Part shown: piece by piece, positions 52,392 to 62,028 of the stretch
Layout: every line of letters starts with the position of its first letter
Position numbering within the stretch: position 1 is the first letter of the stretch
NCBI GenBank assembly: GCA_050293885.1
Contig: JBNKNO010000006.1
Coordinates: 39,978 to 103,977, forward strand
DNA length: 64,000 bases
Source of the DNA: Nitrogeniibacter sp050293885
GTDB lineage: Bacteria; Pseudomonadota; Gammaproteobacteria; Burkholderiales; Rhodocyclaceae
Direction of reading: 5' to 3'
Program-made: the position numbers and the translations under genes
The notes under the pieces: generated by a model
What the model was told of the DNA's origin: nothing
The model's database searches: none
The model's input: the letters and a program-made list of their open reading frames with translations, nothing else

Positions 52392-53502
52392 TCCGCGCCC
52401 CCTGCTCATCGAGGTCATGCAGGATCTCACCCGCCTCGCCACGCTGGACGCCCCGCGCTGGGACGCGCTCATCCGCCAGGCGCGCCATGCCAACCTGTTG
52501 GCGCGGCTGGCGGAGGACATTGCGGCCGCCGGCCAACTCGCCAGCGTTCCCGATGCCCCACGACGGCACTTGATCGCAGCCAGGCATCTTGCGCGGCGGC
52601 AGCACCATGCCGTCGCACATGAAACCGACGAGCTTCGCCGCGCGCTGGCGCCGGCCGGCTTGGATCTCATCCTGCTCAAGGGCGCGGCCTACGTGATTGC
52701 CGGCTTGCCCGCCGCCCGGGGCCGTGTCTTCTCCGACATCGATATTCTCGTACCCAAGAACGCCATCGGCGAGGCCGAGTCGGCACTGATGATGCATGGC
52801 TGGGCGAGCGCCGACTTGAGCGATTACGACCGCCACTACTACCGGCAGTGGATGCACGAGCTCCCCCCGATGCAGCACCGCTTTCGTGGCAGCGCACTCG
52901 ACGTGCATCACACCATTCTGCCGCCAACGGCCCGCTATCATCCCGATCCGGCCGCACTGCTGGCAGATAGCGTCGAAGTCGCCGACTGGCCGGGCGTTCG
53001 CGTCCTCGCGCCGGTCGACATGGTGCTGCACTCGGCGACGCATCTTTTTCACGAAGGGGAAGCGGACAACGCCTTGCGCGACCTGTCCGACCTCGACCTG
53101 CTGCTGCGGCATTTCGCCGATCAGTCTGCCCGGTTCTGGCCGCAGCTGCTCGCGCGGGCCGAGGCACAGCAACTCACCCATCCGCTATGGCTCGCGCTGC
53201 GATACACACGCGATTTGCTCGGCACACCGGTGCCTGAGGACATCACGTCACATCTGGCACAGCATGCGCCGGGGCGCTGGCACACCACCTTGCTCGACGC
53301 GATGTACCATCGCGTGCTGCGGCCGCAGCATGCCACTTGCACCGACAGGTGGACCCCGTTGGCCCGGTCGATGCTCTACATCCGCGGGCACTGGTTGCGC
53401 ATGCCGCCGCATCTGCTGTTCGTCCACCTGCTGCGCAAAGCACTGACGCGGGAAGAAAAACCGGGCACAAACGAGGCGGAAGAAAAGCAAAGGGCCGCAT
53501 AA
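52384..53502 (+). CDS. Nucleotidyltransferase-family protein (PF14907-like)
   Basis: A 372-residue protein with a polymerase-beta-like nucleotidyltransferase core. LILLKGAAY (about 95-103) is followed by the metal-binding RVFSDIDILV (114-123, Asp118 and Asp120). The N-terminal helical region and C-terminal helices (about 250-350) are typical of the uncharacterised PF14907 group. It presumably transfers a nucleotide to an unknown acceptor. The ATG at 52384 overlaps the kinase stop by 8 bases, so the PqqD, kinase and transferase genes are all translationally coupled. The stop codon lies within the downstream hairpin. Confidence 0.82.
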   Translation: MPDPRPLLIEVMQDLTRLATLDAPRWDALIRQARHANLLARLAEDIAAAGQLASVPDAPRRHLIAARHLARRQHHAVAHETDELRRALAPAGLDLILLKGAAYVIAGLPAARGRVFSDIDILVPKNAIGEAESALMMHGWASADLSDYDRHYYRQWMHELPPMQHRFRGSALDVHHTILPPTARYHPDPAALLADSVEVADWPGVRVLAPVDMVLHSATHLFHEGEADNALRDLSDLDLLLRHFADQSARFWPQLLARAEAQQLTHPLWLALRYTRDLLGTPVPEDITSHLAQHAPGRWHTTLLDAMYHRVLRPQHATCTDRWTPLARSMLYIRGHWLRMPPHLLFVHLLRKALTREEKPGTNEAEEKQRAA

Positions 53503-53510
53503 AGCGGCCC
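53492..53510 (-). terminator. Hairpin between the nucleotidyltransferase gene and grxD
   Basis: GGGCCGC (53492-53498) and GCGGCCC (53504-53510) flank ATAAA, which includes the plus-strand stop codon. On the minus strand the stem is followed by TTTGCTTTTCTT, so it best serves grxD. Confidence 0.6.
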
Positions 53511-53532
53511 CTGTTTGACGACCCGGGTCGGA

Positions 53533-53856
53533 TCAACTCTGCGGCGCTGCGGCCTTGAGCATTTCCTGCAACTCGCCGTTCTCGTACATTTCACGCACGA
53601 TGTCACAGCCGCCGACGAACTCGCCGTTGATATACAGCTGCGGGATGGTCGGCCAGTTGGCGTATTCCTTGATCCCCTGGCGCACGCCTTCGTCAGCGAG
53701 CACATTCACGGCCGCGTAGGTTTCGGCGCCCGACAGTTTGAGAATCTGCACCACGGTGGCAGAAAAGCCGCATTGCGGCGCGTCGGGCGAGCCCTTCATG
53801 AAGAGGGCGATGGGGTTGGTGGAGACGAACTCCTTGATTTGCTCTTGAACGCTCAT
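53533..53856 (-). CDS. grxD: Monothiol glutaredoxin (Grx4 type)
   Basis: A 107-residue glutaredoxin with active site CGFS (Cys29) and the conserved WPTIPQLYINGEFVGGCDI. This class carries [2Fe-2S] clusters with glutathione and delivers them to target proteins. It is the last gene of hemA-prfA-prmC-grxD, 38 bases after prmC. Confidence 0.97.
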   Translation of the reverse strand: MSVQEQIKEFVSTNPIALFMKGSPDAPQCGFSATVVQILKLSGAETYAAVNVLADEGVRQGIKEYANWPTIPQLYINGEFVGGCDIVREMYENGELQEMLKAAAPQS

Positions 53857-53894
53857 GGGCTTGCTCGAATAGTTGAGTGAAATAATCGGAAATT

Positions 53895-54743
53895 CTATGC
53901 GTGCACCAAGGACTCGTCAAGCCGCCCACCGGTGACCCGCTCGATAGCCGCGAGATCTTGCCAGGAGCGCACCTCGGCAAAAAGCGCGCCTTCCAGCAAC
54001 CGTCGCACGTCAGGCGCCTGATCGTAGCCATGTTCGAGCAACAACCATCCGCCGGGGGCAAGAAGGGACGGAGCGTCGCTGACGATGCGGCGAATATCGT
54101 CGAGCCCGTCCTGGCCCGACACCAAAGCCGTTTGCGGCTCGAAGCGCACGTCGCCTTGCGCGAGGTGAGGATCCCGGGCGCGGATGTAGGGCGGGTTGGC
54201 AACGATGAGATCAAAGGGCGACTCCTCGCCCAATCCGGCAAACCAGTCACTCGACACAAACCGCACCCGCGCCTTCAGGCGTTCGGCATTGCGTTTGGCC
54301 ACGGCCAGCGCGGCCTGCGAACGGTCCACCGCCACCACGTCGGTTGCGGGCCATTCGCACGCCAAGGTCACGGCCAACGCGCCGCTGCCCGTACCCAGAT
54401 CGAGCACGCGTGCCGGCGCGACGGCGAAACAGGCCTTGGCGATATCGACCACCAACTCCGTCTCCGGCCGGGGAATCAGGACGCTGGCGTCGACGGCAAA
54501 CGGCCGCCCATAGAATTCGCGCTCACCCACCAGGTAGGCGACCGGCTCACCCGCTTCCCGGCGGGCCACCATTGCCTCGAATCGCGCGGCCGAATCAGCT
54601 GCCAGCGTATTCTCGGGATGCGCCACCAGATAGCTCGTCGGTTTGGCCAGCACGTGGCCGAGCAGGATACGCGCGTCGACACGGTCGATGCGCGCGCTGG
54701 CGGCACGCAGCACACCGCCAATCGTCGCCACCTCAGCCGGCAT
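53895..54743 (-). CDS. prmC: Release factor glutamine N5-methyltransferase
   Basis: A 282-residue SAM-dependent methylase that methylates the GGQ glutamine of RF1, whose gene lies immediately upstream. Motifs: IPRPETE, SAM loop VLDLGTGSGALA and catalytic NPPYI. ATG at 54743 overlaps the end of prfA by 11 bases. A TTG at 54761 with GGAG only 4 bases upstream is an alternative that would add 6 residues. Confidence 0.95.
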   Translation of the reverse strand: MPAEVATIGGVLRAASARIDRVDARILLGHVLAKPTSYLVAHPENTLAADSAARFEAMVARREAGEPVAYLVGEREFYGRPFAVDASVLIPRPETELVVDIAKACFAVAPARVLDLGTGSGALAVTLACEWPATDVVAVDRSQAALAVAKRNAERLKARVRFVSSDWFAGLGEESPFDLIVANPPYIRARDPHLAQGDVRFEPQTALVSGQDGLDDIRRIVSDAPSLLAPGGWLLLEHGYDQAPDVRRLLEGALFAEVRSWQDLAAIERVTGGRLDESLVHA

Positions 54744-55815
54744 CGCCCGCCAACGCGGCAAGTTGCTCCGCCTGATTCTCCGCGATCAGGGCGTCGATGA
54801 TTTCATCGAGCGCGCCACCGAGCACGGCGTCGAGCTTGTAGAGCGTGAGATTGATGCGATGTTCGGTCACCCGGCCCTGCGGAAAATTGTAGGTACGAAT
54901 GCGCTCGGAGCGATCACCGCTACCCACCAACGACTTGCGCGTCGCCGCTTCGGATTCGCGCTGCGCCCGCAACTGCACATCCTTGATGCGGGCAGCGAGA
55001 ATCGACATGGCCTGCGCCTTGTTGCGGTGCTGGGAACGGTCGTCCTGACACTCGACCACGATCCCCGTCGGCAGATGGGTGATGCGCACGGCCGAGTCGG
55101 TCTTGTTGATATGCTGGCCGCCGGCACCGCTGGCGCGGTAAGTGTCGATGCGCAAATCGGCCGGGTTGATGGCAACCTCTTCCACCTCGTCGGCCTCAGG
55201 CATTACCGCCACGGTGCACGCCGAGGTATGGATGCGCCCCTGCGTTTCGGTCACCGGCACGCGCTGCACGCGGTGCCCGCCGGATTCGAACTTGAGCCGG
55301 CCATAGGCGCCGTCGCCGCTGATGCGCACGATGGCTTCCTTGACACCGCCCAGCTCCGATTCCGACAAGGACAGCGTTTCGACCTGCCAGCGGCGAGACT
55401 CGGCGTAGCGCAGATACATGCGCAGCAAATCGCCGGCGAACAAGGCCGCCTCGTCGCCGCCGGTACCGGCGCGTACTTCGAGAAACAGGTTGCGCCGATC
55501 ATCGGGGTCCTTGGGCAGCAGCGCGGTCTGCAAGGTCTTTTCCAGCCCCTCGATCTTTGCTTCGGTGGCCGTCAGTTCCTCGCGCGCCAACTCGGCCATT
55601 TCAGGGTCGGCGAGCATCTCCTGCGCGGCGTCCTTGTCGGCCTCGGCCTGACGATAGGCGGCGAACGCCACGACCACCGGCTCGATCTCGGCGCGCTCGC
55701 GGCCCAGCCGGGCCAGCGCATTACCATCCAGCGCGCCACTGTCAGCCAGTTGATGATCGACCTCGGCCAGTCGGGCCGCCAGTTGGTCGAGTTTGTCGCG
55801 AATGCTGTCTTTCAT
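54733..55815 (-). CDS. prfA: Peptide chain release factor 1
   Basis: A 360-residue RF1 reading UAA/UAG. It has the GGQ motif (232-234, in ASGAGGQHINKTDS). The tripeptide anticodon region is in the usual domain (FLEVRAGTGGDEAA.. to SGDGAYGRLKFESGGHRVQ). Length is canonical. Preceded by hemA (38-base gap) and overlapping prmC, as in enterobacteria. Confidence 0.97.
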   Translation of the reverse strand: MKDSIRDKLDQLAARLAEVDHQLADSGALDGNALARLGRERAEIEPVVVAFAAYRQAEADKDAAQEMLADPEMAELAREELTATEAKIEGLEKTLQTALLPKDPDDRRNLFLEVRAGTGGDEAALFAGDLLRMYLRYAESRRWQVETLSLSESELGGVKEAIVRISGDGAYGRLKFESGGHRVQRVPVTETQGRIHTSACTVAVMPEADEVEEVAINPADLRIDTYRASGAGGQHINKTDSAVRITHLPTGIVVECQDDRSQHRNKAQAMSILAARIKDVQLRAQRESEAATRKSLVGSGDRSERIRTYNFPQGRVTEHRINLTLYKLDAVLGGALDEIIDALIAENQAEQLAALAGDAG

Positions 55816-55853
55816 GGAATCCCATCGTGCACGCCGAACGCGCGCACCCGCGG

Positions 55854-57110
55854 CTAGTGATCGTCGCGGCGGTCGAGGTTGAAGAGTTTGCTGACCATCT
55901 CGCCGGCATGCTCGCGCGAATCGCAGTCCGCCTGGTTCAGATAACGAGACGGGCCGTGGATGAGCTTGTTGGTGAGGCCATGGCTGAGCGACTCGAGCAC
56001 CTTTTCAGCGCTTTCACCGCGCGCCAGCCGCCGCATCGCACGCTCGAGCTCCTGCTGGCGGAGCCGGTCGGCTTCGTCACGCAGGGCACGGATCACCGGC
56101 ACCGCCTCACGCCCCTCGAGCCACTGGAAGAACCCCTGCACACGGGCTTCGATGATTGTCTCGGCTTCGAGCACCGCAGCCTGGCGCGACTCCTTGCCCG
56201 AGTCCACCACCTGCGCAAGATCGTCCACCGTGTACAGGAAGATGTCGTCGAGTGCCTCGACCTCGCGCTCGATGTCGCGCGGCACGGCCAGATCGACCAT
56301 CACCATGGGGCGATGACGCCGCGCCTTGAGCGCCCGCTCGACCATGCCGAGGCCGACAATGGGCAGACGACTGGCAGTACAGGAGACGACCACGTCGTAG
56401 CGGTGCATCAACTCGCCCACCAGCTCGAGCCGCAGCACATCGCCGCCGAACCGCTCCGCCAACGCGCTGGCGCGCTCCGGCGTGCGGTTGGCGATGGTGA
56501 TCTGCTTGGGCCCGGCACCGGCAAAATGGGCGGCGCACAGTTCGATCATCTCGCCCGCACCGATGAACAACACCCGCTGATCGGCCATGCGCTCGAAGAT
56601 GCGCTCGACCAGATGCACCGACGCGGCGGCCATGGAGACCACATTGGCGCCAATTGCCGTCGACGAGCGCACCTCCTTGGCGACCGAGAACGTTCGCTCG
56701 AACATCTTGTGCAGCGTCGTCCCCAGCGTGCCGGCGTCCTCCGCCTGGCGCATCGCCTCCTTCACCTGCCCGAGAATCTGCGGCTCGCCCAGCACCATGG
56801 AATCGAGCCCGCTGGCCACGCGAAACACATGGCGCACGGCGTCGCGATCCGGATAGGTGTAGAGATAGGGAGAGACCTCGGACAGCGCCAGGCTGTTGTA
56901 GCGCGCCAGCCAATCGGCCGCCTCCTGCGGCTCCTGGGTAGCGAAGTAGACCTCGGTACGGTTGCAGGTCGACAGGATGGCCGCCTCCTGCACGCGCATC
57001 GACGTCAGATCCTTGAGCGCCGCCAGCAACCGCTCAGGCCCGAACGCCACGCGCTCGCGAATCGCGAGCGGCGCGGTGTGATGATTCAGACCGAGAGCAA
57101 AAAGGGGCAT
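55854..57110 (-). CDS. hemA: Glutamyl-tRNA reductase
   Basis: A 418-residue enzyme reducing glutamyl-tRNA to glutamate-1-semialdehyde, the first committed step of C5-pathway haem synthesis. Motifs: LGLNHHTAPLAIRE, catalytic Cys in ILSTCNRTEVY, GLDSMVLGEPQILGQVK and NADPH-binding VLFIGAGEM. The C-terminal dimerisation helices are present. With hemC, D, F, X and Y the window covers much of the pathway. It leads the hemA-prfA-prmC-grxD operon. Confidence 0.97.
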   Translation of the reverse strand: MPLFALGLNHHTAPLAIRERVAFGPERLLAALKDLTSMRVQEAAILSTCNRTEVYFATQEPQEAADWLARYNSLALSEVSPYLYTYPDRDAVRHVFRVASGLDSMVLGEPQILGQVKEAMRQAEDAGTLGTTLHKMFERTFSVAKEVRSSTAIGANVVSMAAASVHLVERIFERMADQRVLFIGAGEMIELCAAHFAGAGPKQITIANRTPERASALAERFGGDVLRLELVGELMHRYDVVVSCTASRLPIVGLGMVERALKARRHRPMVMVDLAVPRDIEREVEALDDIFLYTVDDLAQVVDSGKESRQAAVLEAETIIEARVQGFFQWLEGREAVPVIRALRDEADRLRQQELERAMRRLARGESAEKVLESLSHGLTNKLIHGPSRYLNQADCDSREHAGEMVSKLFNLDRRDDH

Positions 57111-57238
57111 GAAGCGGACGAGGACGATATTCGAGGGCGAATTATATCACTCTGCCCCGCCCGCAAAGCTTGAGGAAAATCAGATGGTTCTAGGCTTCCA
57201 GCGCCGCCGCGTCGGCGATTTTTCGACACCGGAAAAGC

Positions 57239-57269
57239 AAAACGCCGATCGGTGAAGATCGGCGTTTTT
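57239..57269 (-). terminator. Intrinsic terminator of tRNA-Phe
   Basis: AAAACGCCGATC (57239-57250) pairs with GATCGGCGTTTT (57257-57268) around GGTGAA. Read on the minus strand it lies 8 bases after the tRNA CCA end and is followed by GCTTTTCC. The stem's own A/T ends make it usable in both directions. Confidence 0.85.
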
Positions 57270-57276
57270 CGGATTC

Positions 57277-57352
57277 TGGTGGCCAGTCGCGGAATCGAAC
57301 CACGGACACGCGGATTTTCAATCCGCTGCTCTACCAACTGAGCTAACTGGCC
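57277..57352 (-). tRNA. tRNA-Phe (anticodon GAA)
   Basis: 76 nt with encoded CCA. The acceptor stem GGCCAGT/ACTGGCC, D-arm AGCTCAGTTGGTAGAGC, anticodon arm GCGGATTGAAAATCCGC (loop TTGAAAA, anticodon GAA) and T-arm with GGTTCGATTCC are all intact. It closely matches E. coli tRNA-Phe outside the acceptor stem. Confidence 0.98.
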
Positions 57353-57365
57353 TAAAAGAGGGCGC

Positions 57366-57393
57366 ATTATAGCTGAATCTCGGGCGACGTCAA
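57366..57393 (-). promoter_or_regulatory. Promoter of tRNA-Phe
   Basis: On the minus strand, TTGACG (57388-57393), a 16-bp spacer and a perfect TATAAT (57366-57371) lie just upstream of the tRNA. A GC-rich discriminator (GCGCCC) follows, the pattern expected for stringent control of stable RNA. Confidence 0.8.
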
Positions 57394-57407
57394 ACAGGCT
57401 GGCGTCA

Positions 57408-58853
57408 CTATTCCTCAACCGGGCGCCGGCGCGTGTAACTGCGCGGGAACACCACTTGGGCGATCGATCCCTGACCGGCGGGATTGGGCTTGAGGGTCAC
57501 GCTGGCGCGATGCATTTCAGCGATTTCCCGCACAATCGGCAGGCCGAGGCCGGAGCCGTCGGCGTCACTGCCGAGCACGCGATAGAAACGCTCGAACACG
57601 CGCTCGTGATCTTCCTCGGGAATACCGATGCCGGTATCTTCGACTTCAAGAATGGCAAAGTCGGTCGCTTGCGTGCGCACGGTCACGCTGCCCCCGTCGG
57701 GCGTGTATTTGATGGCGTTGTCGACCAGATTCATGATCATTTCACTCAGCATGATGGGATTGCCATCGATGAGCAGGGGCCAGCCGGTGTCTTCCACGCC
57801 CAGATCGATGTTCTTCGCCTGCGCGCGTGGAAAGATATCGTGGGCGACCTCGCGCACCAGCATCTCCAGATCCACTTGCTCGACCGCATAGATTTTCTCG
57901 GAACTCGATTCGGCACGCGCGAGCGTCAGCAACTGATTGATCAGGTGGCTGGCGCGCTCGGTGCTTCGGGCAATGCGCGACAGGGAGTCGTGCAGCAATT
58001 CGGGGTCGGTTTCGTCGAGCGCCAGCTCCGTCTGCATGCGCAGCCCGGTGAGCGGCGTGCGCATCTGATGCGCCGCATCGGCAATGAATCGCTGCTGCGC
58101 CTGCAGATTTTCCTCGAGCCGCGACATCATTTCATTGAAGGCCACGATCAGGGGGCGCAACTCCTCCGGCACGCCGGTGGTGGAGATCGGCGAGAGGTCG
58201 GTCGGTCGACGTCGTCGAATGACCGACTGCAAGCGATTGAGCGGTGAAATCCCGCGTGAAAGGCCGACCCAGACAAGGATCACCGCCAACGGAATGATGG
58301 CGAACTGGGGCAGCAACACACCGGTCACGACCTGCGAGGCCAGTTCCGCACGCTTGTTGCGCGTCTCGGCAATCTGCACCAGCACCAGCGGACTGCCCGG
58401 ATCGGGAACTGCGCGCAGAAACTGGTAGGCAATACGCACTTCTTCGCCTTGAATCACCGCGTCGCGATAGAGCACATCGTCGGGCAAAAGGCGCACGGGC
58501 GGCGGCGTCCACGGAATCTCCCAGTCGCCGGCGACGATCTCGCCCTGATGGTCGGCGACCTGAAAATACACGGTGTCGTCCTGGTCAGCCCGAAACAGGG
58601 TGCGCGGCGGCGCGGGAAAATCGACATGCACCGGCACATCGTCGAGCACGACCAGCCGTGCCAGCGTGCGCACGCTCTCCGCCATCGCCCGATCGTAGGG
58701 TTCGTTGGCGATATTGTCGGCCACGTTGTGGGTGACGATGATGGAAATCGGCCACAGGAACAGCAGTGGCGCCAGCATCCAGTCCAGAATCTCGCCAAAC
58801 AGCGAGTTGAATTGCCCCCCCGCGTCCTTGCCTTTTCGCCGGCGCGGAATCAC
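57408..58853 (-). CDS. Two-component sensor histidine kinase (TctE/QseC type)
   Basis: A 481-residue kinase. TM1 (about 26-44), a periplasmic 2CSK_N-like domain (about 45-170) and TM2 (about 185-205) are followed by HAMP. HisKA has the phospho-His in DAAHQMRTPLTGL, and the ATPase has NLVDNAIKY, DTGIGI and GSGLGL. The group includes tricarboxylate sensors (TctE) and QseC; the ligand cannot be told. GTG at 58853 directly abuts the TGA of the regulator gene, so translation is coupled. Confidence 0.9.
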   Translation of the reverse strand: MIPRRRKGKDAGGQFNSLFGEILDWMLAPLLFLWPISIIVTHNVADNIANEPYDRAMAESVRTLARLVVLDDVPVHVDFPAPPRTLFRADQDDTVYFQVADHQGEIVAGDWEIPWTPPPVRLLPDDVLYRDAVIQGEEVRIAYQFLRAVPDPGSPLVLVQIAETRNKRAELASQVVTGVLLPQFAIIPLAVILVWVGLSRGISPLNRLQSVIRRRRPTDLSPISTTGVPEELRPLIVAFNEMMSRLEENLQAQQRFIADAAHQMRTPLTGLRMQTELALDETDPELLHDSLSRIARSTERASHLINQLLTLARAESSSEKIYAVEQVDLEMLVREVAHDIFPRAQAKNIDLGVEDTGWPLLIDGNPIMLSEMIMNLVDNAIKYTPDGGSVTVRTQATDFAILEVEDTGIGIPEEDHERVFERFYRVLGSDADGSGLGLPIVREIAEMHRASVTLKPNPAGQGSIAQVVFPRSYTRRRPVEE

Positions 58854-59537
58854 TCAGGCACCTTGCGCACGCGCCTCGGGCTTTTCCAGGCAGTAGCCAA
58901 GGCCACGCACGGTGACGATGCGCACGCCGCTTGTCTCGAGCTTCTTGCGCAGGCGATGCACATACACCTCGATCGCGTTGTTGGAGACCTCTTCTCCCCA
59001 GCCGCACAGGTGATCCACCAGCTGGTCCTTGCTGACCAGACGCCCCGCGCGGAGGATGAAGATCTCCAGCAGGCCGATCTCCCGGGCCGAGAATTCGACC
59101 ACCTGCTCGCCGATCTTGACGACCCGGTCTGCCTGGTCATACGTGAGCTGTCCGAGCTCGATGCATCGGGGCTGACCGGTGCCGCGGCGGGTGAGTGCGC
59201 GCACACGCGCTTCGAGTTCGGGCACCGCAAACGGCTTGGTGAGATAGTCATCGGCGCCGGCATCGAGCCCCCGAACACGGTCTTCGACGCCGTCCTGGGC
59301 GGTCAGAATCAGTACGGGCATGGCGGATTTGCGCGAACGCAGGCGTTTGAGCACCTCGATACCCGGCAGCTTGGGCAGGCCCAGATCGAGGATCACGAGG
59401 TCATAGACTTGCCCGAGCAAGGCCGCATCGGCCTCGCTACCGGAGGCGACGTGGTCCATTGCGTAGCCCGCGCGCTTGAGCGCACGCACGAGGCCATCAG
59501 CGATGACGGGATCATCCTCGGCGAGCAGTATCCGCAT
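58854..59537 (-). CDS. OmpR-family response regulator (TctD/QseB type)
   Basis: A 227-residue regulator with a REC domain (Asp51 in LVILDLGLP, Lys in LTKPF) and a C-terminal winged helix (about 125-220, with LLEIFILRAGRLVSKDQLVDHL). It forms an operon with the downstream kinase. A CTTAC direct repeat with 11-bp periodicity lies just upstream of its start codon and may be an autoregulatory site. Confidence 0.92.
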   Translation of the reverse strand: MRILLAEDDPVIADGLVRALKRAGYAMDHVASGSEADAALLGQVYDLVILDLGLPKLPGIEVLKRLRSRKSAMPVLILTAQDGVEDRVRGLDAGADDYLTKPFAVPELEARVRALTRRGTGQPRCIELGQLTYDQADRVVKIGEQVVEFSAREIGLLEIFILRAGRLVSKDQLVDHLCGWGEEVSNNAIEVYVHRLRKKLETSGVRIVTVRGLGYCLEKPEARAQGA

Positions 59538-59548
59538 ATTCGCTACCT

Positions 59549-59564
59549 GTAAGTTTGACGTAAG
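59549..59564 (-). promoter_or_regulatory. CTTAC-N6-CTTAC direct repeat upstream of the response regulator
   Basis: On the minus strand CTTAC occurs at 59564-59560 and 59553-59549, one helical turn (11 bp) apart, 11 bases before the regulator ATG. PmrA/QseB-type regulators bind CTTAA-N6-CTTAA-like direct repeats, so autoregulation is plausible. Its closeness to the start codon would suit repression. Confidence 0.4.
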
Positions 59565-59584
59565 CGGATGTCGTTAATTTCACA

Positions 59585-59691
59585 CCCGCTGTTCTCCTTT
59601 CACGGTCTCAGGGAGATTTGGTCGAGTCATCGAGCAAGCTCCAGGGAGCGCCCAGAACCTGTATCGGGTTGCTCCCTGCCGTTTTTTCTTT
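59585..59691 (+). ncRNA. Candidate small RNA ending at an orphan intrinsic terminator
   Basis: A strong plus-strand terminator (59642-59691) lies between two minus-strand genes, so no known plus-strand gene uses it. The upstream 60 bases can form small hairpins (TCTC/GAGA near 59607-59617, GAGC/GCTC near 59631-59640). The 5' end is a guess. No convincing promoter was found, only a TTGACG at 59555-59560 without a matching -10. Confidence 0.25.
59642..59691 (+). terminator. Plus-strand intrinsic terminator
   Basis: CAGGGAGC (59642-59649) pairs with GCTCCCTG (59671-59678). An inner AACC/GGTT pairing (57-60 with 67-70) lengthens the hairpin. GTTTTTTCTTT follows at once. The T-tract is on the plus strand only. 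Confidence 0.65.
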
Positions 59692-59765
59692 CGATTATCC
59701 CATGCTTCACGCACGCTGGCACATGCGCCCGCGGCGAGTTTTGTGGTGCGTCCACACACCACAAA

Positions 59766-59794
59766 AAAAAGCCCCGCACAAGGCGGGGCTTTTT
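59766..59794 (-). terminator. Intrinsic terminator of groES-groEL
   Basis: AAAAAGCCCCGC (59766-59777) pairs with GCGGGGCTTTTT (59783-59794) around ACAAG. On the minus strand it lies 22 bases after the groEL stop and is followed by a run of T. Confidence 0.9.
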
Positions 59795-59816
59795 ACAGGA
59801 CGGGACGCCTGAGCAA

Positions 59817-61484
<1,668 letters not shown>

Positions 61485-61537
61485 GTCTTGCTCCTGAAAT
61501 TCGTTGAATACTTGGATGTGCGTTGGGTGGGGCCTGA

Positions 61538-61828
61538 TCAGGCCTCGATCACACCCATGATGTCTTCTTCACGCATGACGAGCAGTTCTTCGCCATCGAC
61601 CTTGACGCCCTGGCCGGCATATTTGCCGAACAGCACACGGTCACCAGCCTTGACGGCCATCGGACGCACTTCGCCGTTGTCCATGATCTTGCCGTTACCG
61701 ACAGCGACCACTTCGCCCTGATCGGGCTTCTCGCCGGCGGAGTCCGGAATCACGATGCCACTGGCGGTGGTGCGTTCGGCTTCAACACGCTTGACGATCA
61801 CGCGATCATGCAAAGGACGAATTTTCAT
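61538..61828 (-). CDS. groS: Co-chaperonin GroES (Hsp10)
   Basis: A 96-residue heptamer-forming lid for GroEL. It has the start MKIRPLHDRVIVKR, the mobile loop (ERTTASGIVIPDSA) and a standard C-terminus. AAGGAGA precedes the ATG. The roughly 110-base leader contains a small GC hairpin (GCGGCC/GGCCGC, 61862-61876) and starts at a heat-shock promoter overlapping CIRCE. Confidence 0.98.
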   Translation of the reverse strand: MKIRPLHDRVIVKRVEAERTTASGIVIPDSAGEKPDQGEVVAVGNGKIMDNGEVRPMAVKAGDRVLFGKYAGQGVKVDGEELLVMREEDIMGVIEA

Positions 61829-61921
61829 CGAGTTCTCTCCTTGGAACAGATTCGATTGCTCGCGGCCACAGGCCGCACAACACTATGGAAATCTAAAAGG
61901 TGGCGAGGGCGCGAACCGTTG

Positions 61922-61948
61922 TTAGCACTCCTCACCAACGAGTGCTAA
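61922..61948 (-). promoter_or_regulatory. CIRCE operator (HrcA-binding site)
   Basis: TTAGCACTC-N9-GAGTGCTAA, a perfect match to the CIRCE consensus, lies upstream of groES. It predicts repression by HrcA, whose gene is not in the window. Confidence 0.95.
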
Positions 61949-61977
61949 TAATAGGGACGCCCCTAGTCGATTTCAAG
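61948..61977 (-). promoter_or_regulatory. groESL promoter with overlapping sigma-70 and sigma-32 features
   Basis: On the minus strand, TTGAAA (61971-61976), a 17-bp spacer and TATTAT (61948-61953) form a good sigma-70 promoter. The same bases read CTTGAAA (61971-61977), a 14-base spacer, then CCCTATTA, close to the RpoH consensus. The start site would fall inside CIRCE. Confidence 0.75.
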
Positions 61978-62028
61978 TCGGCGACTCGAAACTTTTTTGA
62001 AAAGTCCGGAAATACAACGAGTTGGAAA

